Below, piece after piece: positions 16,122 to 24,344 of a stretch of 64,000 nt of DNA; the first letter of the stretch is position 1, and every line of letters begins with the position of its first letter. Position numbers and translations under genes: made by a program. Source of the DNA: Variovorax paradoxus. GTDB lineage: Bacteria > Pseudomonadota > Gammaproteobacteria > Burkholderiales > Burkholderiaceae_C. The notes beneath the pieces are model-generated. The model was not told where the DNA came from and did not search any database. It worked only from the letters and a program-made list of their open reading frames with translations. The stretch spans positions 702,611 to 766,610 of the forward strand of contig NZ_JAUSXL010000001.1 of NCBI RefSeq assembly GCF_030815975.1, in the 5' to 3' direction.

Positions 16122-17231
16122 ATGGCCACTTCTTTTCCATCGCTGTTTCCCGGCATGCTGCTGGACGCGGCCAGCCGCTATGCAGAGGACCACATCGCGC
16201 AGGAGATCCAGGGCGACCCCGTGCGCGAACTGGGCTGGACCGCCACCCTCGTGCCCGAGGAGGCCGGAGGAGCGGGCGGAACCTTGAGCGACCTGGCCTC
16301 CATCGTCGAAGGGCTGGCCACGCATGGCCTGCAGCTGCCGGTGGTCGAGACCTGCGCCGTGGTGCCGCTGCTGCTGCAGGCGGCCGGCGCCGAGACGGCC
16401 CATCGCTGGCTGGAGGCGGTGGCCGAGGGCAGCGCGCGGATCGCGCCGATGGTCGCGCTGTCCGCCACGCCTGAGCACGATGCCGTCACGGCCAGGCACC
16501 TGGACATCGGCTACGAACTGAGCGGCGTGGTGGAGGGCGTCGACTTGACCCTGCCCGCCACGCACTATCTCGTGCCCGTGCAGATGGATGGCGACGACGC
16601 CATCTTCCTGGTCGATGCCGAACGCATCGGCGCCCCGAAGGCCCGCTACCGGACGATGGAGGGGCGCCTGGGCGCCGACTTCGCGCTGGAGCGGCTCGCA
16701 GTGCCCGAGGGCGCCTGCCTCGCACGCGGTGCCGCCGTGCGCGAGGCGCGTGCCAAGGCGACCGACGCCGCCTTGCTGCTGACCGCCGCGGACACGGTGG
16801 CCGCGCTGGCTACGCTCATCCGCCAGACGGTCACCCACCTGAAGGAGCGGCGCCAGTTCGGCGTGGCGCTCGCGAGCTTCCAGGTGCTGCGCCATCGCGT
16901 GGCGGACATGTACGTGAAGTACCTGGGCGCCAAGGGCCTGGTGATCCACTGCTTCCACGAATACGAGCAGGGTGCGGCCGACCTGCGCCGCACCTTGCGC
17001 CTGGCCAAGGTGTCGCTGGCCGAGTCGGCCCGCGCCTGTGCGGAAGCGGCCATCCAGATGCACGGCGGCATGGGCGTGAGCGAAGAGGTGCTGGCCACCC
17101 GCACGGCGCAGCGCCTGATCGCCTCCGAGTTCCGCTACGGCGACCGGCTCATGCATGCCGCACAGCTGCTGGCGCCACCGCAGTCCGCCGAACGAGTTTC
17201 TCTTTCCAACCAAACCGGGAGTGTGCGATGA
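16122..17231 (+). CDS. Acyl-CoA dehydrogenase, smaller partner of a pair
   Basis: A 369-residue divergent acyl-CoA dehydrogenase. It keeps the fold landmarks LGWTATLVPEEAGGAGGTLS, the KERRQFGVALASFQVLRHRV segment and AIQMHGGMGVSEE near the end. The YEGT Glu motif is absent and the FAD-binding middle domain is weakly conserved. This suggests the non-identical subunit of a heteromeric dehydrogenase with the preceding gene. It overlaps the next gene by 4 bases (ATGA), so translation is probably coupled. Specific substrate unknown. Confidence 0.87.
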   Translation: MATSFPSLFPGMLLDAASRYAEDHIAQEIQGDPVRELGWTATLVPEEAGGAGGTLSDLASIVEGLATHGLQLPVVETCAVVPLLLQAAGAETAHRWLEAVAEGSARIAPMVALSATPEHDAVTARHLDIGYELSGVVEGVDLTLPATHYLVPVQMDGDDAIFLVDAERIGAPKARYRTMEGRLGADFALERLAVPEGACLARGAAVREARAKATDAALLLTAADTVAALATLIRQTVTHLKERRQFGVALASFQVLRHRVADMYVKYLGAKGLVIHCFHEYEQGAADLRRTLRLAKVSLAESARACAEAAIQMHGGMGVSEEVLATRTAQRLIASEFRYGDRLMHAAQLLAPPQSAERVSLSNQTGSVR

Positions 17232-17989
17232 GCATCGAACTGGAAGTTTCCGAATACATCGCCGTCGTCCGGCTCGACAAGCCGCCGGTCAATGCGCTGG
17301 ACCGCGCCACGCGCCGCCGCCTGATCGAGATCTTCGACGAGGTCTCCGAGCGCGCCGACGTGCGTGTCGCGATCCTCACGGGCACCGGAAAATTCTTCTG
17401 CTCCGGCGCGGACCTCAAGGACCGCCCTGATGCGCAGAAGGCGGGCGACTTCCTCGACCACAACCGCTGGACGCGCGAGACCGGCAATGCGATCCGCGAA
17501 TGCGCCAAGCCCGTGATCGCGGCCGTCAACGGTCCCGCGCTGGGCGCGGGGTTCGGGCTCATGGCCGCGTGCGACATCTTCCTCGCGAGCGAGGATGCCA
17601 CCTTCGCCATGCCCGAGATCAACGTCGGCCTGGCCGGCGGCGTCTCCATGCTGCGCACCATGTTCGGCCGCTCGTTCACGCGCCGCATGTTCTTCACCGG
17701 CATGAAGGTGCCCGCCGCCGAGCTGTACCGCCGCGGCGTCATCGACGAGGTGGTGCCCGGCGAGCAGCTGATGCCGCTGGCCATGGAGATCGCGCAGGAG
17801 ATCGCCTCGAAGGCGCCGCTGGCCATTGCCTATGCCAAGCAGGCCGCCAACATGATGGACCTGATGCCGCAGCGCGACGGCTACCGCTTCGAGCAGAACT
17901 TCACCATGGCGCTGGCCAGGACCGAGGATGCGCAGGAAGCCCGCAAGGCCTTCCTCGAGAAGCGCAAGCCTGTCTACCAGGGGCGTTGA
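17228..17989 (+). CDS. Enoyl-CoA hydratase/isomerase
   Basis: A 253-residue crotonase-fold protein. The oxyanion-hole loops are visible as GKFFCSGADLKDR (about 55-67) and VIAAVNGPALGAGFGLMAAC (about 97-116). After these, ATFAMPEINVGLAGGVSMLR carries the Glu of the catalytic region. It would hydrate the enoyl-CoA made by the paired dehydrogenases. It overlaps the preceding gene by 4 bases; a 159-base spacer with a repeat follows before the synthetase gene. Hydratase versus isomerase or hydrolase cannot be decided from this alone. Confidence 0.9.
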   Translation: MSIELEVSEYIAVVRLDKPPVNALDRATRRRLIEIFDEVSERADVRVAILTGTGKFFCSGADLKDRPDAQKAGDFLDHNRWTRETGNAIRECAKPVIAAVNGPALGAGFGLMAACDIFLASEDATFAMPEINVGLAGGVSMLRTMFGRSFTRRMFFTGMKVPAAELYRRGVIDEVVPGEQLMPLAMEIAQEIASKAPLAIAYAKQAANMMDLMPQRDGYRFEQNFTMALARTEDAQEARKAFLEKRKPVYQGR

Positions 17990-17997
17990 TGAAACCC

Positions 17998-18106
17998 ACC
18001 CCCGTCCCTCGCTCACTTCGTGTAGCTCGACTCCCCCCTCAAGGGGGCAACACCAGTGGCCCGGCAAAGCCGGTTCCACGGTGTCCCTGGCTTCGGACGC
18101 GCCGGT
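17998..18106. repeat. Comamonadaceae-type intergenic repeat
   Basis: A GC-rich element with three recognisable pieces: the GTCCCTCGCTCACTTCGTGT segment, a CCCCCCTCAAGGGGGC hairpin, and a second hairpin CCGGC-AAA-GCCGG. It fills the spacer between the enoyl-CoA hydratase and the synthetase. A related copy lies in the opposite orientation at 34998-35069, inside a coding region. I recognise it from general experience as a dispersed element of Variovorax/Acidovorax-type genomes; copy number elsewhere is not measured here. Confidence 0.65.
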
Positions 18107-18148
18107 TTCATGCGTTGCGGAAGTCACGCAGTGTCATGGAGATTTGAG

Positions 18149-20287
18149 ATGCAGCAACAAGATGTGCCAGTGGGCTACGGCCTCGACGCGCTGTTCAAGC
18201 CGCGCTCGATCGCCATCTTCGGCGCCTCGGACGACGTCACCAAGATCGGCGGCCGGCCGCTGCAGTTTTTGCAGAAGTATGGCTATGCGGGCGGCATCTA
18301 CCCGATCAACCGCAAGGCCGGCCTGGTGCAGTCGCTGCAGGCCTATGCGAGCCTGGCGGAGCTGCCCGAGGTGCCCGAGCTGGCTGTGATTGCGGTGCCG
18401 CCCGCGGGCGTGCTCGAGGCGGTGCAGGACTGCGCGCGGCGCGGCGTGAAGGCCGCGGTCATTTTGTCCGCCGGCTTCTCCGAAATGGGCGAGGAGGGCA
18501 GCCGGCTGCAGGAACGCATCGGCGAGGTGGCGCGGGCCACCGGCATGCGCATCGTCGGCCCCAACTGCCTGGGCGCCATCGGCGTGCCCGACAAGAGCAT
18601 CGCCACCTTCTCGGTGGCACTCGAATCATCCTTTCCCGCGGCGGGCTCCGTGGGCATCGTCTCGCAGAGCGGCAACCTCGGCAGCTTCACCCTGCGGCTG
18701 GCCGGCGAGCGAGGCCTGGGCGTGAGCCGCATGCTGACCACGGGCAATGAATGCGACGTGGACATTGCCGACGCGATCGCGTCGCTGGCGGCCGACCCTG
18801 GCACGTCCGTGATCCTGTGCTGCATGGAAACCTGCCGCGACGGCGCCAAGCTGAGGCAGGCCATGGCGATGGCGCGCGCGGCCGGCAAGCCGCTGGTGGT
18901 GCTCAAGGTCGGCGTCTCCGAGGCCGGCAGCGCGGCCGCGGCCTCGCACACCGGCGCGCTGGCCGGCTCGGACGCCGTGTTCGATGCCGTGCTGCGCGAG
19001 GGCGGCGCGCTGCGCGTGCCCAGCATCGAGCTGCTGCTCGAGGTCGGCCATGCGCTGTCGGTGGTCGGTCCGGCGCGCGTGCCCGGCGGCCGCCGGGTGG
19101 CAGTGCTCACGGCCTCCGGCGGCTTCGGCGTGCTGCTGGCCGATGCGGCCAGCGCGCAGGGCCTCGCGCTGCCCAAGCTGGCGGCGCAGACGCAGGCGCG
19201 CATCCTGTCGGCCGTGCCGTTCGCCGCGCCATCCAATCCCGTGGACATGACGGCACAGGTGTCGAGCCGGCCCGAGGTGCTGGCGCAGATGCTCGATGCC
19301 GTGGCGCGCGACGACAGCTGCGACGCACTGATCCTGCAGTCGGCCAATGCCTTCCACGTGCCGCGGCTGCGCGACGTGTTCCTGGAGGCGCTCGCGCAGG
19401 TGCGCAAGGACCATCCCGTGCGGCTGATCCTGCTGTGCGCGCGGGCCCCCGACGACGTGCGCGCACGGCTCAACGCGATGGGCTTCCCGGTGGTCGAGGG
19501 CATCGATGCGGCCTGCGCGACGGTGGCTGCGCTGCTGCGCTTCGGTGCGCGCGATGCCGAACGGGCTGCTGCGCCGGCCATCGCGCGCGCGCCGCTGGCC
19601 GCCGAGGCCTTCGCGACCGAGGCCAGCGCCAAGGCCGTGCTGGCCGAGGCGGGGCTGCCTGTGCCGCGGGAGGCGATCGCGGCCAGCTTCGACGAGGCGC
19701 TGGCCGCCGCGCGCGCAATGGGCTTTCCGCTGGTGCTCAAGATCGTCTCGCCCGATATTGCGCACAAGACCGAGGTCGGCGGCGTGTTCGTCGGCGTGCG
19801 CTCCGAAGCGCAGCTGCGCGAGGAATACGACCAGCTGCTGGCGCGCGTGGCGTTGAAGGCGCCCGGCGCCCGCATCGCCGGCGTGCTGGTCGCGCAGATG
19901 GTGCAGGGCGGCGTCGAGCTGATCCTGGGCACCAAGAAGGACCCGGTGTTCGGCCCGATGGTGATGGTCGGCCTGGGCGGCATCTTTGCCGAGATCTTCA
20001 AGGACGTGGCGCTGCAGCCCGCGCCCGTCGACGAGGCGCAGGCCACCGCCATGCTGCGCTCGCTCAAGGCCTTTCCGCTGCTCGACGGCGCGCGCGGCCG
20101 GCCGAAAGCCGATGTGATGGCGGCGGCGAAGGCCATCGTGGCGCTGTCGCGATTCGCCGTGCGCCATGCCGAAAGCGTGTCCGAGATCGATATCAATCCC
20201 TTGATGGTGCTGGACCAAGGGCGAGGCGCTCATGCGCTGGACGCCCTGCTGGTGCCCGAGGAACCCCTCACGAAAGCCCACCTATGA
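18149..20287 (+). CDS. NDP-forming acyl-CoA synthetase (acetate-CoA ligase family)
   Basis: A 712-residue fused-subunit acyl-CoA synthetase. The order is CoA-binding Rossmann domain (SIAIFGASDDVTKIGGRPLQ, about 17-36), succinyl-CoA-ligase-like domain with GIVSQSGNLGSFT, the phosphohistidine loop ASHTGALAGSDAVF (about 270), and a C-terminal ATP-grasp domain (FPLVLKIVSPDIAHKTEVGG; LGTKKDPVFGPMVMVGLGG). The enzyme links an acid to CoA using ATP and giving ADP, and would activate the operon's substrate. Start ATG 18149 follows the repeat; the upstream extension to 18056 only reads through that repeat. Overlaps the SDR by 4 bases. Confidence 0.9.
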   Translation: MQQQDVPVGYGLDALFKPRSIAIFGASDDVTKIGGRPLQFLQKYGYAGGIYPINRKAGLVQSLQAYASLAELPEVPELAVIAVPPAGVLEAVQDCARRGVKAAVILSAGFSEMGEEGSRLQERIGEVARATGMRIVGPNCLGAIGVPDKSIATFSVALESSFPAAGSVGIVSQSGNLGSFTLRLAGERGLGVSRMLTTGNECDVDIADAIASLAADPGTSVILCCMETCRDGAKLRQAMAMARAAGKPLVVLKVGVSEAGSAAAASHTGALAGSDAVFDAVLREGGALRVPSIELLLEVGHALSVVGPARVPGGRRVAVLTASGGFGVLLADAASAQGLALPKLAAQTQARILSAVPFAAPSNPVDMTAQVSSRPEVLAQMLDAVARDDSCDALILQSANAFHVPRLRDVFLEALAQVRKDHPVRLILLCARAPDDVRARLNAMGFPVVEGIDAACATVAALLRFGARDAERAAAPAIARAPLAAEAFATEASAKAVLAEAGLPVPREAIAASFDEALAAARAMGFPLVLKIVSPDIAHKTEVGGVFVGVRSEAQLREEYDQLLARVALKAPGARIAGVLVAQMVQGGVELILGTKKDPVFGPMVMVGLGGIFAEIFKDVALQPAPVDEAQATAMLRSLKAFPLLDGARGRPKADVMAAAKAIVALSRFAVRHAESVSEIDINPLMVLDQGRGAHALDALLVPEEPLTKAHL

Positions 20288-21042
20288 CCACGTCTCTTTC
20301 AGGCCGCACGGCCTTCATCAGCGGCGCCGGCCACGGCATCGGCCGCGCCACCGCGCGCGCCATGGCGCGCCTGGGCGCGACCGTCGGCATCAACGACCTG
20401 AAGCCGGAGTTCGTGGAGGAGGCCGTGGCCGAGATCCGCGCGCTCGGCGGCCAAGCCATCGGCCTGCCCTGCGACGTCTCGACGCGCGACGGCATGCGCG
20501 AGGCCGTGGCGCAGTTCGCACGCGAGGCCGGCCGGCTGGACGTCATGGTCAACAACGCCGCCTGGGTGCGCTACCAGCCGCTGGCCGAGATCACGCCGGA
20601 GGTCATGGACCGCATGGTGGAGATCGGCTTCAAGTCGGTGATCTGGGGCATCCAGGCCGCGGCCGAGGCCATGGATGCGCAGCGCGGCGGCTCGATCATC
20701 AACGTGGCCTCCATCGCGGCGTTCAAGTCGCCGATGCGCTCGGTGGTCTACAGCGGCATCAAGGCCGGCGTGCTGGGCATCACGCGCGCATCGGCCGCCG
20801 ACCTGGGTTCGCGCAACATCCGCGTGAACGCGGTCGCGCCCGGTGCGGTGCCCACCGAAGGTACCGCCAAGCATCGCAATGCGGAGCTCGACGCCCGGCG
20901 CATCGGACGCACGCCGCTGGGGCGCCTCGGCACGGTGGAAGACATCGCCGACGCCATCTGTTTTCTGGCCGGCGACGCCTCGCGCTTCTTCAACGCGGAC
21001 GTGCTGCGCCTGGACGGCGGCGCTTCGGAGACCTCTCTGTGA
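20284..21042 (+). CDS. Short-chain dehydrogenase/reductase
   Basis: A 252-residue classical SDR: the cofactor loop SGAGHGIGRATARAM (TGxxxGxG type, about 13-27), NNAAW, the active-site YSGIK (Tyr and Lys about 157-161) preceded by the catalytic Ser in NVASIA, and the C-terminal cofactor-side FFNADVLRLDGG. An acidic residue after strand two (INDLKPE) favours NAD(H). It likely oxidises a hydroxyl formed during degradation, such as a 3-hydroxyacyl-CoA or a ring alcohol. It overlaps its neighbours on both sides by 4 bases. Confidence 0.92.
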   Translation: MTTSLSGRTAFISGAGHGIGRATARAMARLGATVGINDLKPEFVEEAVAEIRALGGQAIGLPCDVSTRDGMREAVAQFAREAGRLDVMVNNAAWVRYQPLAEITPEVMDRMVEIGFKSVIWGIQAAAEAMDAQRGGSIINVASIAAFKSPMRSVVYSGIKAGVLGITRASAADLGSRNIRVNAVAPGAVPTEGTAKHRNAELDARRIGRTPLGRLGTVEDIADAICFLAGDASRFFNADVLRLDGGASETSL

Positions 21043-21419
21043 GCGCCGCGATCCGGCCGCCCAAGCGGGTGCAGAACGTGTTCGTCGTGGCGAAGGAGCC
21101 GGCCGGCCTGCATGCCTTCTACGAAGGCGCACTGGGCCTGCCGATGAAGTTCCGAGATGGCGACCGCTGGATCCAGTACGGCGTGGGCAACACCAGCGTG
21201 GCGCTGGCCTGCCTCGAGGAGGCAGCGCCCGCCACCAGCGGGCTGGTGATGGTGCTGGAGGTGGACGACTTCGAGGGCGCAGCGGAACGCATCGGCGCGG
21301 CCGGCGGGCAGGTGCTGGGCCTGCGCGACATGGGCGTCCACGGCGCCGTGCTGTCGCTGCGCGATCCCGAAGGCAACCTGGTGCAACTGTTCCGGCGCGC
21401 TGCGCCTGCGGCCGCATGA
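21039..21419 (+). CDS. VOC-superfamily (glyoxalase/dioxygenase fold) protein
   Basis: A 126-residue two-repeat VOC-fold protein: VQNVFVVAKEPAGLHAFYEG at the start, VALACLEEAA in the middle, and LRDPEGNLVQLFRRA at the end with a Glu-Gly-Asn motif typical of the fold. The first metal His seems replaced, so metal catalysis is uncertain. The GTG start at 21039 overlaps the preceding stop by 4 bases and gives the expected length. Probably an isomerase, lyase or binding protein in the pathway; function is unknown. Confidence 0.8.
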   Translation: MSAAIRPPKRVQNVFVVAKEPAGLHAFYEGALGLPMKFRDGDRWIQYGVGNTSVALACLEEAAPATSGLVMVLEVDDFEGAAERIGAAGGQVLGLRDMGVHGAVLSLRDPEGNLVQLFRRAAPAAA

Positions 21420-21961
21420 GTGCATCCGTGCAAGCGCCGGCCACGCTGCAGGCCCTGCTGGACCGCGAGGCGATCCGCGATTGCCTGCTGCGCTATTGCC
21501 GCGGCATCGACCGCTGCGACGAGGCGGCCCTGCGCTCGGCCTACTGGGAGGACGCCACGGACTGCCACGGCGCCTGGAACGGCAGCGCCACCGGCTTCAT
21601 CGAGCAGGCGCTGAAAAAGCTGCGGCAGGGCGGACGCCGCGTCCACCAGATCACCAATGTGCTGATCGAGCTGCACGGCGATGCCGCGGCGGTGGAAAGC
21701 AGCTTCTTCGCGCTGCAGGCCACGGCCGCGCAGCCCGAGCGCGAGACCTTCCTGTGCGGCCGCTATGCGGACCGTTTCGAGCGCCGCGGCGGCGAGTGGC
21801 GCGTGGCCGCACGCACGGTGATCTATGACTGGATCGAGGAGCGCACCCGGCCCGAACTGAAGCAGGCCGATGCCGCTCTGTTCGGCGCGCGCCAGCCGGT
21901 CGGCACCGCGGCACCGCACGATGCCATGTACGCGCTGCTGCGCGCAATGCGGGGCGCCTGA
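21416..21961 (+). CDS. SnoaL-like / NTF2-fold protein
   Basis: A 181-residue member of the NTF2-like superfamily: LQALLDREAIRDCLLRYCRG and IDRCDEAALRSAYWEDATDC are the classic first helix and turn, with a Tyr-Asp-Asp set close to the active site of bile-acid 7-alpha-dehydratase-type members. A C-terminal helix extends it past the core fold. Such proteins dehydrate, isomerise or hydroxylate polycyclic substrates. Its presence fits a cyclic substrate for the operon but does not prove it. Overlaps neighbours by 4 bases and 1 base. Confidence 0.82.
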   Translation: MSASVQAPATLQALLDREAIRDCLLRYCRGIDRCDEAALRSAYWEDATDCHGAWNGSATGFIEQALKKLRQGGRRVHQITNVLIELHGDAAAVESSFFALQATAAQPERETFLCGRYADRFERRGGEWRVAARTVIYDWIEERTRPELKQADAALFGARQPVGTAAPHDAMYALLRAMRGA

Positions 21962-23199
21962 TGGCCACGGTCCTGCTCACCGGCGCCGGCGGCGGCATCG
22001 GCCGCGCGGCGGCACTGGGCCTCGCGCGTGCGGGATGGCGCTGCGTCCTGGTCGATGCGGATGCGCACGCGCTGCAGCGCCTCGAAGCCTTCTGGCCCGC
22101 CGGGGCCGAGCGGCCGCTGAGCCTGGTGGCCGACCTGACGGATGCCGCCCGCATCGAGCGCCTGGGGCAGGAGATTCCGCCGCTCGATGCCCTCATCAAC
22201 AACGCGGGCCTGTCGGCCGGCGGCGCCGAGGCCACCTCCGGCCACGACGACGGCACGGCCGCACGCCTGCTGGCGCTCAACCTGGCGGCCCCGGCCCGCA
22301 TGGTGCAGGCTTGTGCGCCGCGGCTTCGGGCGGGGGCGCGCATCGTCAACGTGGCGTCCGGCGCGGGGCTGCGCGCCATTCCGTGGCGCGGACTCTACAG
22401 CCCGAGCAAGGCCGGGCTGATCGCGCAGGGCAGGGCGCTGGCGCGAGCCCGGCCCGACTGGACGGTGACCACGCTCGCGCCGGGTTTCGTGCGAACCGAG
22501 CTCGTGCAGCGCCTGATCGATGGCGGCCGGCTGAATCCGGCGCAGGCAATCTCGAAGATTCCCGTGGGCCGGATGGCCGAGCCCGAGGACATGGCCGAGG
22601 CGCTGTGCTTCCTGGCCAGCGCGGGCGCGCGCGTGCTCACCGGGCAGCTGCTGATGCTCGATGGCGGCTCCTCCATCTGCGGCGGCAGCCAGCCATTGCC
22701 GCCATGCGAGCATCGGCCACTGCCGTTCGAGCTGCCGTTGCAGCCGCATGGCGAGGCGGTGCGCGAGCCGGGCTGGCAAGCCGCACTGGCTGGGTGGGCG
22801 CATTCGCATGCGGGCAGCCCCGGCCGCCGAAGCTACCCCGCCGTCGTCGACGGCCGTGCACTCGATGCGCCGCCGGGTGCGCAGCTCGATGCCGTGCTCG
22901 ATGCGGCGCGCTGCTTCCGGGCGCGCCATGCGGCGCTGGCCAGCCTGACGCTGCTGCTGCCGCGGCCCGCGCCGGATCTTCCCTGGGCGCTGGCCGGCGA
23001 CGCCGAAGCGGCCCGCATGCTGGTGGCCACGCTGGCCGCCGAATGGGGTGCGCATGGACTGCGCATCAATGCGCTGGAACCGACGCCCGGCCTCGCGCCA
23101 CAGGCCTGCCTGCCGCTGCTCGGCTACGTGGCCGGCGCGCGCGCGCAGTTCATGACCGGGCAGGTGCTGCGGCCCGGCGCCGGCGCGGCCGAACGCTGA
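21961..23199 (+). CDS. Double-length SDR with a degenerate second domain
   Basis: A 412-residue protein. Residues 1-240 are a complete SDR: LLTGAGGGIGRAAALGLARA, NNAGLS, active-site YSPSK, PGFVRTE and TGQLLMLDGGSS. Residues 245-412 look like a second SDR that has lost its cofactor loop: only late elements are recognisable, such as ARMLVATLAAEWGAHGLRIN (helix with the following strand) and FMTGQVLRPGAG (dimer-end strand). No GxxxGxG or YxxxK is visible there. The second half may be a structural or regulatory pseudo-domain. Start overlaps the previous stop by one base. Confidence 0.82.
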   Translation: MATVLLTGAGGGIGRAAALGLARAGWRCVLVDADAHALQRLEAFWPAGAERPLSLVADLTDAARIERLGQEIPPLDALINNAGLSAGGAEATSGHDDGTAARLLALNLAAPARMVQACAPRLRAGARIVNVASGAGLRAIPWRGLYSPSKAGLIAQGRALARARPDWTVTTLAPGFVRTELVQRLIDGGRLNPAQAISKIPVGRMAEPEDMAEALCFLASAGARVLTGQLLMLDGGSSICGGSQPLPPCEHRPLPFELPLQPHGEAVREPGWQAALAGWAHSHAGSPGRRSYPAVVDGRALDAPPGAQLDAVLDAARCFRARHAALASLTLLLPRPAPDLPWALAGDAEAARMLVATLAAEWGAHGLRINALEPTPGLAPQACLPLLGYVAGARAQFMTGQVLRPGAGAAER

Positions 23200-23221
23200 A
23201 ACAGAAACAAGGAGACACCGC

Positions 23222-24211
23222 ATGATCGAAACCGTCATTTCCCGCCGCAGCCTGCTCGCCGGCGCGGGCCTGCTCGCGCTGCAAGCGCCGCTGCGCGCCA
23301 GCGAAGCCGGCGGCTGGCCGGCACGCCCTATCCGCATGGTCGTGTCCGGCCCCGCAGGCGCGGGTTCGGACATCTTCGCGCGCCTTCTGGCAGGGCCGCT
23401 GCAGCAGGCTCTCGGACAGCCCGTGGTGGTGGACAACAAGCCCGGCGCCAACGGCCTGATCGGCAACGACACCGTCGCCAAGGCGCCGCACGATGGCTAC
23501 ACGATCCTGCTGTCGCCGTCCTCGGCCATCGCCATCAACCCGGTCATCCAGCCGAAGATGCCCTACGACGCCCAGAAGGACCTGCTGCCTGTCGCCCAGG
23601 TCGGCGCCGCGGGCATCCTGCTGGTGGCGAATCCGGCCACCGGCATCAAGACGCTGGCGGATCTGGTGCGCCATGCCAAGGCCAACCCCGGCAAGCTGGC
23701 CTATGGCTCCTGGGGCAGCGGATCGACAGGCCACCTGGTGATGGAGGGCATCAAGGCCCAGTACGGCATGGACATGGTGCACGTGCCCTACAAGGGCGTC
23801 TCGCTGCTGCTGAGCGACTTGCTGGGCAACAGCATCGGCGTGGGCTTTGTCGACATCGCTTCGCCGGTGCCCCACATCCGCAGCGGCAAGCTGCGGGCGC
23901 TGGGCTGCACGGGCTCAGCGCGCGGGCCGGCGCTGCCCGACGTGCCCACCCTGACCGAGCAGGGCTACCGCTTCGATGCGGACGGCTGGTACGGCGTCTT
24001 TGCACCGGCCGGCACGCCGCGCGAGGTGGTCGTGCGCCTGAACCAGGAGATCAACCGCATCCTCTCGGCCGACGAGATCATCCAGAAGTTCGCCGCGCAG
24101 AACATGCCGCGCCCGCCGATCAAGGACGCAGACCAGTTCGCGGCCACGGTGCGCCGCGACCTCGCGGCCTGGCAGTCTCTGGCCAAGGTCGCGAAGCTGC
24201 GGCTCGACTGA
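23222..24211 (+). CDS. Bug/TctC-family solute receptor, end of the catabolic operon
   Basis: A 329-residue periplasmic receptor with a Tat-like or Sec signal (ISRRSLLAGAGLLALQAP), then PIRMVVSGPAGAGSDIFARL, VVDNKPGANGLIGNDTVA and the C-terminal LPDVPTLTEQGYRFDADGW. As last gene of the operon, 22 bases after the SDR, it is the best candidate to deliver the operon's own substrate. No membrane transport genes accompany it. AAGGAG stands 7 to 12 bases before the ATG. Confidence 0.92.
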   Translation: MIETVISRRSLLAGAGLLALQAPLRASEAGGWPARPIRMVVSGPAGAGSDIFARLLAGPLQQALGQPVVVDNKPGANGLIGNDTVAKAPHDGYTILLSPSSAIAINPVIQPKMPYDAQKDLLPVAQVGAAGILLVANPATGIKTLADLVRHAKANPGKLAYGSWGSGSTGHLVMEGIKAQYGMDMVHVPYKGVSLLLSDLLGNSIGVGFVDIASPVPHIRSGKLRALGCTGSARGPALPDVPTLTEQGYRFDADGWYGVFAPAGTPREVVVRLNQEINRILSADEIIQKFAAQNMPRPPIKDADQFAATVRRDLAAWQSLAKVAKLRLD

Positions 24212-24230
24212 GTGTTGGCGGGGTCCACAG

Positions 24231-24270
24231 TCCATCGATTGCGCATTTCGCTGGATTTCTTGCCTGATCC
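24231..24270 (-). promoter_or_regulatory. Putative AraC box upstream of the araC gene
   Basis: Read on the minus strand this segment gives GGCAAGAAA-N3-AGCGAAATGCGC and then ATC-ATG-like bases. The same pattern occurs on the plus strand at 25340-25376 upstream of paoA. Two long, near-identical boxes flanking one regulator gene are most simply its binding sites. Confidence 0.6.
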
Positions 24271-24344
24271 TCTGGCTTTGCCCTTTTTTGGGGAATGAGG
24301 CTTGGGCTGGCGAGGTAGAGTCTTTCGCGGAGGCTCCAAGCAGC

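Noticed and set aside
18343..20281. Long minus-strand frames opposite the acyl-CoA synthetase
   Set aside because: Ser/Ala/Arg-rich translations with no domain; they mirror the codon bias of the real plus-strand gene.
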